NCBI RefSeq assembly: GCF_964275005.1
Contig: NW_027307661.1
Location: 62,001 to 126,000, forward strand
DNA length: 64,000 nt
Reading direction: 5' to 3'
From: Diadema setosum
Taxonomy: Eukaryota; Echinodermata; Echinoidea; Diadematoida; Diadematidae
Positions 50,272-62,147 of this stretch are shown here, piece by piece (position 1 is the stretch's first letter; each line of letters opens with the position of its first letter). Under the pieces are notes generated by a model. That model saw nothing but the letters and a program-made list of their open reading frames with translations. It did not search any database and was not told the DNA's origin. Position numbers and translations under genes: made by a program.

Positions 50272-50746
50272 CAGACGGTCGGTCTAGCGAGTCGTGTGTC
50301 GGGTTATTGCAGTTTATGAGTGTGCGTATGCCAGATGTGTATTGTGGGGGCTTGCGTACACATTGGCTATGGGTCACGCCGAATATTGTGATATTTTGGA
50401 AGGTTAGCCTCGGTTAAATGCTGTAGTATATTTTCCTTGGTAAGGCTAATCTTTTGAACAATCGTGCTATGTGGTCGTTTGTATGGAGTGTGTATACACT
50501 CATTTAATGTTTTTAGATCACATGCTTATGTGATGCAGTGGTGTTTTGATTATATACCTGATTTGAAGGCTTAGGGATTTTGTTGTTTTCTGCTTTGTGT
50601 TTATCGCAGGAAATTTTTGCCTACTTTGCATGTGTGACTGGGTTTTGTGTGTACATGTATATTCATACGTGGTGCATTTTTGTTGGCAAGGCTTTGTAGT
50701 TTTGTGAGAAATTGTTACTTCTTGCAAGTTTTGATTTTGATATTCC
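50272..50746. other. Right flank of the palindrome, no gene seen
   Basis: Starts CAGACGGTCGGTCTAG immediately after the palindrome edge. No repeat of it was found elsewhere in the window. It may belong partly to the Ty3/gypsy remnant that follows. Confidence 0.5.
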
Positions 50747-51240
50747 CATAATGGCTGATGTGGTGCAGAGCTTTGTTGATGAACCCACACTGGAAGGTTT
50801 TAATAACCTTAGGAAGGCAATGTTAGCGAGTTCTCCGGTTCTTGCAGCGCCGACCTTCGACAAGCAGTTCATATGGTGGACGCCAGTGACACAGGAGGAG
50901 GAGGAGCCCTGATGCAGAAGGATGACAACGGAGTTGACCATCCCGTCGCGTATATGTCCAGAAAATTCAACAAACATCAGTGACAGTACTCCACTGTCGA
51001 GAAGGAGACGTTGGCGCTCGTCATGGCTCTTCATCATTTTGACGTACACGTGTATTTGAACATTACAAAGTATCCGTTGCTGGTGTACACAGACCACAAT
51101 CCGCTTGTGTTCCTGTCGCGAATGAGGAACAAAAATGGACGCCTAACCAGATGGGCGCTAGTGCTACAGGAGTATAACCTTTTGATACAGCACGTACGCG
51201 GAAAAGACAGTGTCGTTGCAGACGCTTTGTCCCGTGGATA
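50747..51240 (+). mobile_element. Ty3/gypsy LTR retrotransposon fragment, RNase H part of pol (broken)
   Basis: A fossil of the Ty3/gypsy group covering the end of the reverse-transcriptase connection and the RNase H domain. Hallmarks are YTDHNPL, the LTRW motif and the ADALSR end typical of this family. Only a fraction of pol is present, with a few breaks, and no matching LTR pair was identified. Moderate age is inferred because the family signature is still easy to read. Confidence 0.85.
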
Positions 51241-52188
51241 AGATAGAAGTACATGTGTATGCGTATTTCCACGGATAGGACAAAAGGACACCAAATGTGC
51301 TTATTATCCAGAGATATTCAATAGACTGGTGATGACATGGAAGCACGAACAATATTAGACAAAAGAAATGTGTTCCATGTTATTGTAAGAGAAGGATATT
51401 TCTCATGTCAAAAAAAGTGTTCTTGTTTTGAAAGGATGACACAAACATTGTGTACACTGTTTTAATTTGTATCCATAATTTTTTCTTGTCTGCATGGAAA
51501 AAGCAGCATGTTCTCCAAATTGTTATGATTTTTGCACCAAAACAGGGCAAAATCATTTCCAGTATTTTATGCTTTATGTGCTGAAGAAAAGGGTTTTGAG
51601 TAATACAGCTTATTTTGATACAGTGTATAATGTAGACATTGTATTAATTGGAACTGCAAATTAAGTTGCATTGCTGTTAGAAAGCACACACAAACACACA
51701 AAAGCTGTTGCATCCCTTCAAATGCTTAATTTGCAAGAGTTGGAATATTTGTGATATCACAGAATTGATCAATTATACACATTTTCCATAGCATAGATAT
51801 CGATTGAGTGAAATTATGACATTATGCTATTCATAATGTTGTGGATGTGAAAGGTTCATGAGACCATACAGGTGTACAGTCATAACCAGGTTATATTCAT
51901 GTGATATCTTGTTTCAGAAACAGGGAGAGTAGGCCTATAGCAGGTGTTCATAATTGAATTGCTTTGCTATACTCCAGTGTACTTACTGTACATACATTTA
52001 TTGTCTTGACGAACAAGGCTTTACAGTACTTGAAGAGACGTGTCAAGTAATTAGAAATGTAGAGATGTTTGTCAGACCAAACAGTTGAGCTGAACGCATT
52101 GTTACGTCAGTTTTCATCAAAGGTCAGATTGCTACAAGCTCGCCATGTAAAAATGGTTACTAAGTACTGTAAGTGAATGGCAGATTAC
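51241..52188. other. AT-rich stretch without recognisable genes
   Basis: No open frame, repeat pair or RNA gene that I can support. It may include further remnants of the neighbouring elements. Confidence 0.5.
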
Positions 52189-52720
52189 TTTTTTTTTTTT
52201 ATTCTCCACTCATGGGATGGATTGCCCTGGTCAGCTAAAAGCTGGTTTTCACAGGGGTCCAACCAAAATACAAAACATGCCATCAGTACAAACAACAAAT
52301 CAATCAATAATATACAACTGAAATTACATAAAAAAGCCAGAATGGCATAAGCTACAATTTAACTAAGGAAAAAAAAAAACCTACATACTAAGAAATTAGA
52401 AACCATAATCAACATCAAAAATCGAGGAATGGGGGTGGGGGATGGGTGAGAAAAATCGTTCTTGTACAATCTCAAATAATCTACTAATTTCGTTGACTCA
52501 TTATCCTGCAAAAATAGGTATGTCGGGGCTGTGATTTACGTAGCGTTTGAATGCTTCAATTGATACGCTATAATTGAAGAGGGATAATTAAGCTCATTCC
52601 AAAGTTTGGCCCCTCGATAAGATAGGGACCGTTTACCATAGTTGGTCTTCGGTTGAATGAGTTTCAGTTTGGATGGGCCGGACCTTGTGCTATAAGCAGT
52701 CTGTCGAAAACAAAACATTT
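52189..52720 (-). mobile_element. LINE 3' end, 5'-truncated (LINE A)
   Basis: The minus strand encodes the C-terminal end of a non-LTR retrotransposon reverse transcriptase protein: TRSGPSKLKLIQPKTNYGKR, then SYRGAKLWNEL. A single frameshift separates this from the normal tail IEAFKRYVNH and its stop at 52501. The 3' end is a 12-base poly(A), seen as T12 at 52189-52200. About 0.5 kb remains of what would be several kb. Jockey/CR1-type C-termini look like this; the clade is not certain. Confidence 0.75.
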
Positions 52721-53337
52721 AATTTAAATATTATTGGTGACATTTATACAACAACAAAACTGTATAGAGTTCGTTATTTAAACTGCATGATTATCAGTGT
52801 ATGCAGGTTAGTCAGTGATATGTGTAGCGGTTTTTTCTCAAGCATATGCACATCAAGCTAAGAGAGAAGTTTGATATGTCCATAGTTATGGTATATTGTT
52901 TCATGATACAAGTACAGTGTATTTTGTTCTGAACCAGCAGCATTTCTTATGACTTCGACTAGGTATTGAAATGTTTGGCCATTTGATACTCATAAGCATT
53001 TCAGGAAAGCTAAAGAAAATACATGCTTCATGATTTATGACCACGCAGAAGAAAACACAAAAGAAAACAAGGAATGTTGTGGTTGTAAAGTTTTGCGCGT
53101 ATACGCACGTGTATGCTTGTTCCGAGCAGGTAGTGGGTCTATATTTAGACAGTTAGCCTACGCTCAAGGAGGTTTTTGATATTAAAGGCTCATAAGTCTG
53201 AGCTTGTTTATATGAAAGATCCACTTTAGTGTATGAACACACAACCGTGTATTTTGATGTACATGTATTGTGTTTCGGAACATGTTTGTAACGTCTGTTT
53301 GCAGTTTAACTGGAAAGTTCTTCCATAACTTCCCGTC
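52721..53337. other. Stretch without recognisable genes
   Basis: AT-rich; nothing supported on either strand. Confidence 0.5.
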
Positions 53338-53341
53338 TTAA

Positions 53342-53840
53342 CTCTTTACGTGCCACGTTCGCACGTCCGGCTCAGTCGACGGCTTGCCAACTTCGCATAT
53401 TCTGCTCAACAAACAAAGCCGCCAAAACCGATCGATAAATCGCTAATCCCGCGGTACAATCCAAGCGTTTCTCACGCTTTTCTTCCTTTCACATACGGCT
53501 TGCATTCTATATGGTGATTGACTATCAAGCGGTGTTCACAACTAGATTTGCGTGTACATTCTAAGTTTATGTCACTATTTTATGTGCAAAAGTCATGCCT
53601 TTACAGTGATGAAGGTACTGGTAATTCAAAAGAAAAATTGAAAATAGAATTGTTATACATTGCATTGGGAAGCAAAGTTTGGCATTCCTCTTTAACTCTG
53701 CTCACTATTATGTCCAGCTTAAAAGAAATTTGTAGAAGTTATATAAATTGGAAAAACAGAATTATTTTTCAAAGCATGACTACCTTCGTGTCTCAGAATA
53801 ACGTGGCACACAGGGGGTTTCCACCATGGCACATAAAGAG
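53342..53840. mobile_element. TTAA-flanked MITE with CTCTTTACGTGCCA ends (piggyBac-like)
   Basis: 499 bp between TTAA at 53338-53341 and 53841-53844. The TIRs are CTCTTTACGTGCCA and, inverted, CTCTTTATGTGCCA. TTAA plus a CYCTTTRCGTGCC-type end is typical of piggyBac-derived nonautonomous elements. It has a possible open frame of 108 codons (53518-53844) with no recognised domain, probably chance. Confidence 0.7.
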
Positions 53841-53944
53841 TTAAGGGGGGGGGAGATGTGATGCGCCTTGAACAAGGCTAATACCAATAAAGAGGTCCGC
53901 AGCAAGTTATCGCTCTCAGATCAAGACATGGCTTTTTAATTGTG

Positions 53945-53975
<31 letters not shown>

Positions 53976-53989
53976 TTTGCAACATTGTT

Positions 53990-54422
53990 GTGATGGTTTG
54001 GGTGCGATCTGCTAGGAATGGAGCGGAACATTTTGATTGTCGTGATGTGGTGATTGGGTTGAGTCGTGACATTTGTTTGCACATTTTTTATTACTTTTGG
54101 TTTCAGCAGCTGGCTAGCTGTTGGGAGGGTGGTCCTTGTCCTCCTCTGCATCAACAATTGTGCTGGATCAGCATCTAGCCCATCGATCGGTGTGTTCCGA
54201 TAGTCAAGAAATGCCAAATCTGGATCTGTTCCATCTCTCATTGCCTTTTTCATTAGACATTGCGATTTGCACTGTCTTTTCAGCTTCCCCGTTGCTATGT
54301 AGAAAGTGATGAAGACGTGACATGCTTGAATTGGTACTGACAAGCAAACTCTTTGAATTGGTCACTTGTAAACTGTGTACCGTTATCTGATACCACAATC
54401 TCCGGTATAACATTACGTGCAA
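53990..54422 (-). mobile_element. Ty3/gypsy integrase fragment (broken)
   Basis: A fossil fragment on the minus strand covering the later part of the integrase core and its C-terminal region, with the HSNGEAEKTVQ stretch and the YRNTPIDGL / PAQLLMQRRTRT pattern of the Mag-like Ty3/gypsy lineage. It is opposite in strand to the RNase H fragment at 50747, so the two are probably separate insertions. A few breaks; no LTRs assigned. Confidence 0.8.
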
Positions 54423-54864
54423 AAGTGTTGTTTGAACACTTCAATTACTCTTACGCTAAACATTTTTTTTTCCGTTTCTGATGATAAACTGGCCAAACTG
54501 CATGAGCAAACTAGTCACCTCGATGGATTGGCACGGTGAACCACATGTTTGTAATCATATAGAACAAAATTTGGTGACTTCATTTCATAATGCTATACCT
54601 CGAATGGATTCGACATTATTTTTTTTTTTTTTTGGATCACCATTAATGATAATCTGCAAATTTATTACAAGTATATGGGTCAGAATTTTGAACGATGTAC
54701 AATTGAGCCAAAACAAGGCAAAATTTAAAAAGTAGGAAATTCTCCAAATCATTCATCTTACCTGAAAGAGTATAACCCAAGCTTTAATATGAACCCAATT
54801 ATACTAGGATTTTCCCAGAGGAACAAGTTTTTATTCACCGCTGAAGTTTACCATGCCCAAAGCA

Positions 54865-57800
54865 GCGAACGTCCGTGAGGAATAGTACTGCACATACATT
54901 TGAATACCATTTAACATAGTTTCCAAAGATCTGATTCAGTTCAAAATCCGAACGAAATATCTTAAGGGACATGTGTACGTGATTGCAGAATATTAAGCTA
55001 GTACTCGTAACCTGTACGTAATGGTAGACAACTGATGATTTAACTAAATTCGTCATTTCTGTGAAAATATTGCTCTTCCGCTAAACACTTTCTCCACTTT
55101 ACGCGCATTTTACAGAAACTCAATATTTTCACCTCTTATTTCACTATCCTATACTTTAATCCTCGCTCCCAAATAATAATATACCTTTTTAAGATGTATC
55201 TCATCTGGGCAGTCTCTATAACCCAACAAACATAGCATAGTTTTCATCACGGAGGTTCGCATGTAGCTCACGGACGTTCGGAACAAACAAGATATTGAAC
55301 AATGCAGCTCTCTTGAGTTGGAAACGTATTCTACTCACAACAAACAGCAATTACATGTCGAGAACAAACTCCTCTGCAAAATCCTGAATAGATATTACCA
55401 ATTCTCAATTATATAAGCTTGTTTATCTTCTCATACTGAGGAATCAAAGAAAACAATTTTCCATCTCTCGTAAATGAACGTACAAACGTACGTGTAATCT
55501 CAGTGACGTATAGTCCATCCTTGAGAACGAATATATTTATCACAATTTCGCTATCATGAATTAAATATTCAGGTCCTAAACTTCAATAAAGTCTACAATG
55601 CAAAATTTGTTTTTTATATAACGAACATGGTCACAGCTAAAATTATGACAAAGAATTAATATAGAAAAACAACAGAAATGTGCTCCGTTATAGAAATACG
55701 AAGTTTAGCTGGGGAGGGCAAACGAATACGTTAGGAAGAAATCCCTCTGTGTTTGCTCCTTGTGTTACACACTGTTACCGAAAAAAAAAAATTGTGTTAT
55801 TATATTAGTCAGAAATGATAATAGGTTCGACACTGCGAAGTTTCGTCATAACAAGACACAATAAGTCCATATATCTTGGATGGATGTTTGTGACTTCGAT
55901 ATTATACAATAATGGTTTGTTATAACAAACCTTTTGTAGCGCGTCATTTCGGAGGCACGTTATTCATACAGTTTGCCAATACGAAAATTGATAGAGTTCG
56001 TATAATTATGAAGCTTTTTTATTCGGTAAATGATAGGAATCTCCGAAGGTTGACCGAAAGGCTTATTAATTGGAACATGAAAACTTATGTTCGCTTATCC
56101 AAATGTGGAGAAACAAGTTAACAACTAAAATCCTCCAATTTCAAAACCTCATAATAACTGTTTTCACCGAAACGAATATCAGGCCCATTCTACTTTTAAA
56201 AGAACGGACCTAAAAATAATGATCCTTAATATCTATTTTTCGAAGAACATTTCTAATAACAAACCTCCTGAACTAACTACATTTTTTTTTCATTTTAGAA
56301 TGACAAACCTTTGGACATCGGAGTAACGAATCTTTGGAAGAGCGAACGTATCAAAGAGCAACCTTAAACCTATTCTTAATCATTACTTTTTTTAACATGT
56401 GTTTTCAAAGTAAGCACAAAAGCACAACCAAACTGACGATCTCTCTGTCTCTTAAATGTAAAATGAAAAAAAAAAAATCTTGGAAAAAATTACAAATGAA
56501 TATTGCTTTTCATTGATGAGTATAAAACAACACCATGTGATGATAAGCGATGGATTTGTGTGTTTTCATCAGACAATGATTGTATACTGCATGATTTTTT
56601 GTTCGCTTGTGACGGCATTTCGATGAATAAAAAACATAAACAAACAGACAAAAACTTCTCCAGAGGAATTTGGTATAACGGGAGTGCACTGGCAATTCTT
56701 TTCTCTGTGTGTTGGAGCTCGATCCTTTCTCTGTTTCTCAGTCATTTTCATTCAACTGCTTCCACGTCCTTTTGAAACTTTTCCGTTTCTCATTCAACAC
56801 ATGCTCATTACAGACTTCTTCCGTCATTATCCTGAATGTGATTGCGTAGCACTTTTCGGATTTGTTTTGGTTTGTTTTGTTTTGTTTTTGTTTTCTGTTT
56901 GGTCGCAGCATGTGCAGGCTATTGAGGAAATGAGAGAAAAATCGTCATGAAGAGAAAAATAAGAATGAATTAAGGCATTTAATATCATGACAATTACAGC
57001 GAACGTCCGTTATGGAGACCAAAACTGGATGTGTTCTGTTTGAGACGGCAGCTACCATACTCAAAAGATAAACACTTAGAGCACCTGACACTAAAAAGTG
57101 GCACTGATCCTCTTTCTCCTACTATGTAATCCAATGACTTATTCAACCAACGAACATCCGTGAAAAAAACGTTTTCCGTTTGTTATTGCAGGTAAATTGC
57201 GTGCTGAACGCTATTCACTTTCGGGTATGAGCGGCTCCGTGATTTGGTAATATTTTCAACTGACATTAATCTTATGTGCAGTGATATATTTGTAATTGTC
57301 AGAAATTTCCTTTCTCGGACAGAACGTCCGTGAGCGAAACTTTTAGAACCTGTAACAGTACAAATTGTCTCCAGAACCTCATTAGAAAGAAATATAAACG
57401 CACAGAAATTACAGATTACGCAAAGTTCCATTTTCCCATAACTTTGTTTTAAGTGTTTAGCTGTTTTTGTATAATTAGAGGGAAATCAAGCGTAAAATTG
57501 TGAGTAAATTTTCAATTGTTTGTTCATCATGATCACATAACGCCTTAAAAATTCTGAAACTACTGCTCTAAACTCATTGTTTACTTTGTAAAACTTTATT
57601 TGTCGCTATTCGAGCCAAAAGTTTTAAAGAATACAGGACACTTTCGGGACAAGTTATCCCTATCGGAGGGATTGCATACGTCACGGACGTTCTCTGGAAT
57701 TATCACGGACGTTCGTTCTACTACTAGGGTCATGTTCCAGGACGGATAACTAATCGGCAGAGAGTACCTAGCCTTCCTAACTCTTTCAAAAATTTGAAAA

Positions 57801-58435
57801 GGTGTTGTCAATGCAAATTATAAGAAATTTGACATCCTTACAACATATGTATTGCTCAGAGGGGGATCAGGAGGTGAATTTTCAGAGAAAATATCAATTA
57901 TTTGCTTGGTTTTTGGTGAATTGCATGGTCCAAAAACTGCGGACGAATCTCAGTCCGCTCCAAAAATGGCATGCAGCTCCTCGGCAAGAGAGCCAAAGGT
58001 AAAATGCACCTTCGCCATCAAAGCAAGATGGTGTCCCACTCGAAAACGTTTTAATCATCACGGACGTTCTTTTTTTCTTGGAGGTTCGTCTAGAAATACA
58101 ACTTCGGTTCCTATTTGACAAAGGATGGACAGAAACTCAAAACAAACATATTATCGTGTTGCTAGATCTTAGTTGATTACGACTCAGAACAATATCGCCA
58201 ACAACGTTTCATGGGCTACGATCTTTATTAGAAAATAGCGGAAGCACGTCCGTGACGAAACCTGAGTATAATTTTGCATAAAAGAATATCACGTCCCATG
58301 TAAAGCCAGCAGACGTACAATTTTTGCAGGATATGTTCATTAGGTGGAACACCAAATTTTCGTATACGTTACAGTTGAGACAACAAAGTAGAATTTGCAG
58401 CAGCGATAGAAATAAAAGCATCACGGACGTTCGTC
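54865..58435. repeat. Dispersed TCACGGACGTTCG motif array
   Basis: Clear copies in both orientations at 54865-54879, 55267-55281, 56999-57010, 57148-57163, 57321-57336, 57681-57694, 57702-57718, 58057-58070, 58243-58259 and 58420-58435. Variants with GGAGGTTCG are at 55246-55260 and 58079-58090. The core GGACGTTC is nearly self-complementary. None were noticed elsewhere in the window. Confidence 0.8.
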
Positions 58436-58643
58436 TGTTTAGGACTTTGATATTTCAATTGTTCTCTGTAATTTTGTACGTGCTCATAAAGTTCTTATAA
58501 TTTTGTGGTACATACTCATGATATGTCAGATCCAGAACATGGTCAGATATTCGATGCCACGTACCATTAAAAATGCACATCATTAGTTTGAAAAACAAAA
58601 ATTATTGTGAAAATAGCGTTTTTACCGTATTTTTACGCTTTAA

Positions 58644-59000
58644 AGGGGAAGGCTAGTAACTGATCAGTGGGAATCGGTGGAAATGCTGGGAGATGATTGA
58701 TCTAATCCTTATGGGATTCATTCAAGAGTTAATTGTATATCTTTTGTTGTGTGAAAATGATTTGCTTCAGAACGGTCTCATATTCAAGTAATGTGCAGAT
58801 TAATGCTCCGTCACTGACCAGGGACGCTAACCTGGAAGCATTAAACTGCACATTACTTGAATATGAGACCATTCTGAAGCAAATCATTTTCACACAACAA
58901 TAGATATACAATGAACTCTTGAATGAATCCCATAAGGATTGGATCAATCATCTCCCAGCATTTCCACCGATTCCCACTGATCAGTTACTAGCCTTCCCCT
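58644..59000. mobile_element. TTAA-flanked foldback MITE nested in the 4.5-kb element
   Basis: 357 bp between TTAA at 58640-58643 and 59001-59004. Long arms starting AGGGGAAGGCTAGTAACTGA fold around a loop of roughly 40-50 nt near 58800-58845. The arms are still nearly complementary, so the insertion is fairly young. No coding capacity. Confidence 0.9.
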
Positions 59001-59695
59001 TTAAGTCCTTGTGAAATGAAAAATATCCGATAAAAGTCAACCAAACCATATATTTCCTGAAAGGAAATTTACCAATCTTTGAGATGATATGAAAAAATCT
59101 GGTTTCTTAGAGCATCCTGGCGTGTTCTAAGGGAAAGAATGTCATAAGGTACGAAAATTGGCAATTGTACATCGTTCAAAATTCTCACCCATATAATATA
59201 TAAATTGTATGTCTTGGCGTTTGTATAATATGATTAAATTGTAATAACAGGAGATCTTTTTATGACTTTCTTAAGTTGTGCGTGACAGGTCAGAGTACGA
59301 GTTCTGATTGCAAACAAAAGAAAAGAAAACATGTACTGTTTCAAAATCAACGGCTTGGTCCAATATTCGACAAGGCACATCTTGTTACTGGCTTCATAAC
59401 TTTAAATATACTCCAAGCAAAAATTTACCTTCCTCCGCCACGATTTATCAGTGTCCAAGATACAAGATCAAAACTTCCGTCTACCACCTCTCTGGTCAGA
59501 AACAGAAACAGGAAATCCAGTGGCAACCGAGTTTCTTGATTTGGTGCTACAGAGTTTACGGTGTGTCCTCATGAACATAATATTTAGCGACCTTTAGATT
59601 TGGGACGCTAATGGTTATGATGCACATCCTTGTAGATTGGACCATTGGAATAGCAATGCGCATGTGCAGAACAGTTTTGTGTTTCCTGATAACAG

Positions 59696-59938
59696 CGTCG
59701 TTGGATTGGAGGCGCAAACTTAACGCTCTCTACTGCGATGCCAGCACACCCGAAAGCACTTACTCTGGTTTCACTCTAAATGTCGAAACTCACACACCGG
59801 CAGTTGCAGTAAAAATTATTTCTTCTTCAGAAGTATGTATCAGGGTTGTTTCAAAATTAAAGCAGAGCAACTTGTACAGGAAAGTGACAACAGTTAAGCT
59901 CGTCTCGCAAAACATTATATGGAGTGACCGAATCAAAG
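59696..59938 (+). CDS. Possible 243-nt internal exon, copy 1 (unknown domain)
   Basis: Preceded by a pyrimidine-rich tract and acceptor (GTGTTTCCTGATAACAG) and followed by a strong donor (ATCAAAG|GTATGTG). In the open frame both boundaries fall after the first base of a codon, so this would be a symmetric phase-1 exon, the class found in shuffled extracellular modules. It encodes 81 residues including LDWRRKLNALYCDASTPEST, SGFTLNVETHTPAVAVKI and SQNIIWSDRIK, with two Cys. The domain is not recognised and no partner exon was found. Confidence 0.35.
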
Positions 59939-60105
59939 GTATGTGTGACAATAAAACCCTGTCTTATACTGTATATGTATTTTTGTTCTCTTTCATTTTA
60001 CCAATAAGACTTTGATAAATATGACCGTCTTTGACAAGTACCACTCAAATTATGGCATGCTGATGATTAGGAAAGTTCAAGCAAATCAATTTAACCCCTT
60101 TGCTA

Positions 60106-61710
60106 CTTTCCTTAACATACCCGTTTCTTTTTCTCCCTCTCTTCACCTCTTCAATATTTGAAGATATCACCTATTACTTCATGCTGTTTTAAAGTAACAT
60201 TAAATCTAAGGATGAGATTAATAATCATATAAATAGTATGTTTCGGAAAGAACATTTTGATATATTTCTTCCAGAAGGCCCTGTTTAATGTGGACATTCA
60301 ATACAACTTTTTTCGCCTAGTCATGTAGTACATTTTACTACTTGTGGACAGACCTTATAGGTGTGCCTTTTGTTATTGTTTTGTTTTCTCTTGCAAGGTT
60401 GACTTGGCAAATTTGCGAAAGTGGCTTCTATAATGCAGCTATGAATATCTCTTATTGCAGAGGCGTCGATTTGCTTTAAAGGTAGGGAATCCCATTTGCA
60501 TGCCTTAAATGAAGAGTTGTATTAAACACAGTGGTATGTTGAAGAGAGTATCATTTTAGAAACTCCCATAAAGTATTGAAAGTGGAAGGTAACATTTAGT
60601 ACATTTTTAATGACCGTTAGATTTTGAATTGATTTTTTTTTTTTCGGGGCTCACCGTAAATTCCAGTACATTACTAGGCTACCTTTGCAGACCCATGCAC
60701 TGCATGTGTGTCCATCATGTATATTTTGTGAAGAAAGTTCATCAAAACTTACAAACATTTCTATATATACATTCTTGCCACACACTCTATTATGTTATTA
60801 CATCAGCTCTTATACTTTTAGATTTGTGTTTATATATAAAAAATACAGAAGACTGCAACAAAAAGGCTTGGGTGTGGCTGACACACAGAACTACAGAGTA
60901 GTTGAGTTTTGTGCATTATTCAAATTGTAGATAACTGTTGACTTCCAAATTTCTAAACAGTGGCCTAAACAAGTCTCCCCTGAGGTTCATATTTAATGTT
61001 TTGCTGCATTTTGGGAGTTCTGTAAAAGGTATTCCCTACATTTAATACTTTATGTGCCACGTTCGCACGTTCTCACGCCCGACTCAGTTGACAGCGTGCC
61101 TACTTTTATGTTCTGCCCAAACGCATAAACCCGCCCAAACCGATCGATAAACCTCCAAAACTAGTGCCACAGTATAATGTAGCTGTTCAATTCCAACGAC
61201 ATGTACCTTGAATTTCTAGTGAGTATCAACTATGTGTGTCCTACTGGATATGGGAGTAATTCTGAGTGTCTTTGTTTTGAGCGGGGAGAGGGTGTGTTAC
61301 GGAATTATATCCTCCTACCACACGAGGGAATTTTCTATTTTTTTTTTCAGAATTAAAATCAAACGACCTGGGCCCTGTTTTATCAAAACCTATAATCCAG
61401 TATAAGTCCCCCAAATTAATGGGAATCTGAGTTGCGCGAACGACAAATTAATCTCTAACAGTGTCAAAAAGGTTATACATTACGACAGATAGGTGTAAAC
61501 ATTGCTTGCCTGCAAGTTGCTTTCAATATTAATGGATTGACTATTGATATGGCGGGAAACGATTCCTGTGTGACTTGTATGACGCGCGATTTCTTGAGCA
61601 TCGTTATGGTCCTTTTGGTGACGCGACGATAACGTTTCCTAACATGATCCTTAAATGCTTTATCAATCTATGAAAACCGTCTGAGATATGGATTCTGAAC
61701 AGGTTCTTCT
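60106..61710. other. Spacer between duplicated segments, no gene seen
   Basis: AT-rich. The only recognised piece is a partial relative of the CTCTTTACGTGCCA MITE at 61042-61170, including the shared stretch CCAAACCGATCGATAAA. Confidence 0.5.
61042..61170. mobile_element. Partial copy of the 53342 MITE
   Basis: TTAATACTTTATGTGCCACG followed by TTCGCACG and, further on, CCGATCGATAAAC, matching the left part of 53342-53840. The right end is missing. Confidence 0.6.
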
Positions 61711-62147
61711 GTTTCTGATGATAAACTGGCCAAACTGCATGAGCAAACTAGTCACCTCGATGGATTGGCACGGTGAACCACATGTTTGTAATCATATAGA
61801 ACAAAATTAAGTGACTTCATTTCATAATGCTATATCTCGAATGGATTCGATATTAATTTTTGTTGGTTTTGGATCACCAATAATGGTAATCTGCAAATTT
61901 ATTACAAGTATATGATACATCAATTGTATTTTCTTGGCATTTGTATAATATGATTAGATTGCATTAACAGGAGATCTTTTTATGACTTTCTTAAGTTGTG
62001 CGTGACAGGTCAGAGTACGAGTTCTGATTGCAAAAAAAAAAAAAAACCGAAAACATGTACTGTTTCAAAATCAACGGCTTGGTCCAATATTCGACAAGGC
62101 ACATCTTGTTACTGGCGTCATTAGCTTTAAATATCTCTAAGCAAAAA

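Larger units (their letters stand above)
54677..59190. mobile_element. 4.5-kb TIR element with an internal motif array, family unknown
   Basis: The ends are inverted: GGGTCAGAATTTTGAACGAT on the left and GGGTGAGAATTTTGAACGAT on the other strand at the right, continuing GTACAATTG in both. ATAT flanks it (54673-54676 and 59191-59194), and the duplicate locus at about 61915 has ATAT once, so the target duplication is 4 bp, or TA if the ends begin TGGGT. No transposase domain was recognised and open frames stay below 100 codons, so it is probably nonautonomous. It carries about ten TCACGGACGTTCG motifs and a nested TTAA MITE. Confidence 0.75.
54471..60105 (+). repeat. Segmental duplication, copy 1 (interrupted)
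   Basis: Bases 54471-54676 and 59191-60105 match 61711-61915, 61916-62147 and 63318-64000 in order. The first block starts TTTCTGATGATAAACTGG. The 4.5-kb TIR element sits between the two parts. Identity looks to be roughly 90-95 percent by eye. The duplication continues past the right edge of the window. Confidence 0.85.

Noticed and set aside
50272-54422. One complete LTR retrotransposon from 50.7 to 54.4 kb
   Set aside because: The RNase H and integrase fragments lie on opposite strands with LINE and MITE sequence between them, and no LTR pair was found.
56503-56775. 90-codon frame in the 4.5-kb element as a transposase
   Set aside because: No DDE-like arrangement or known motif, and it lies among other short frames of similar length.
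59276-59574. Overlapping 87-88 codon frames upstream of the 243-nt exon
   Set aside because: The duplicate copy at 62 kb does not preserve either frame, and no splice signals support them.
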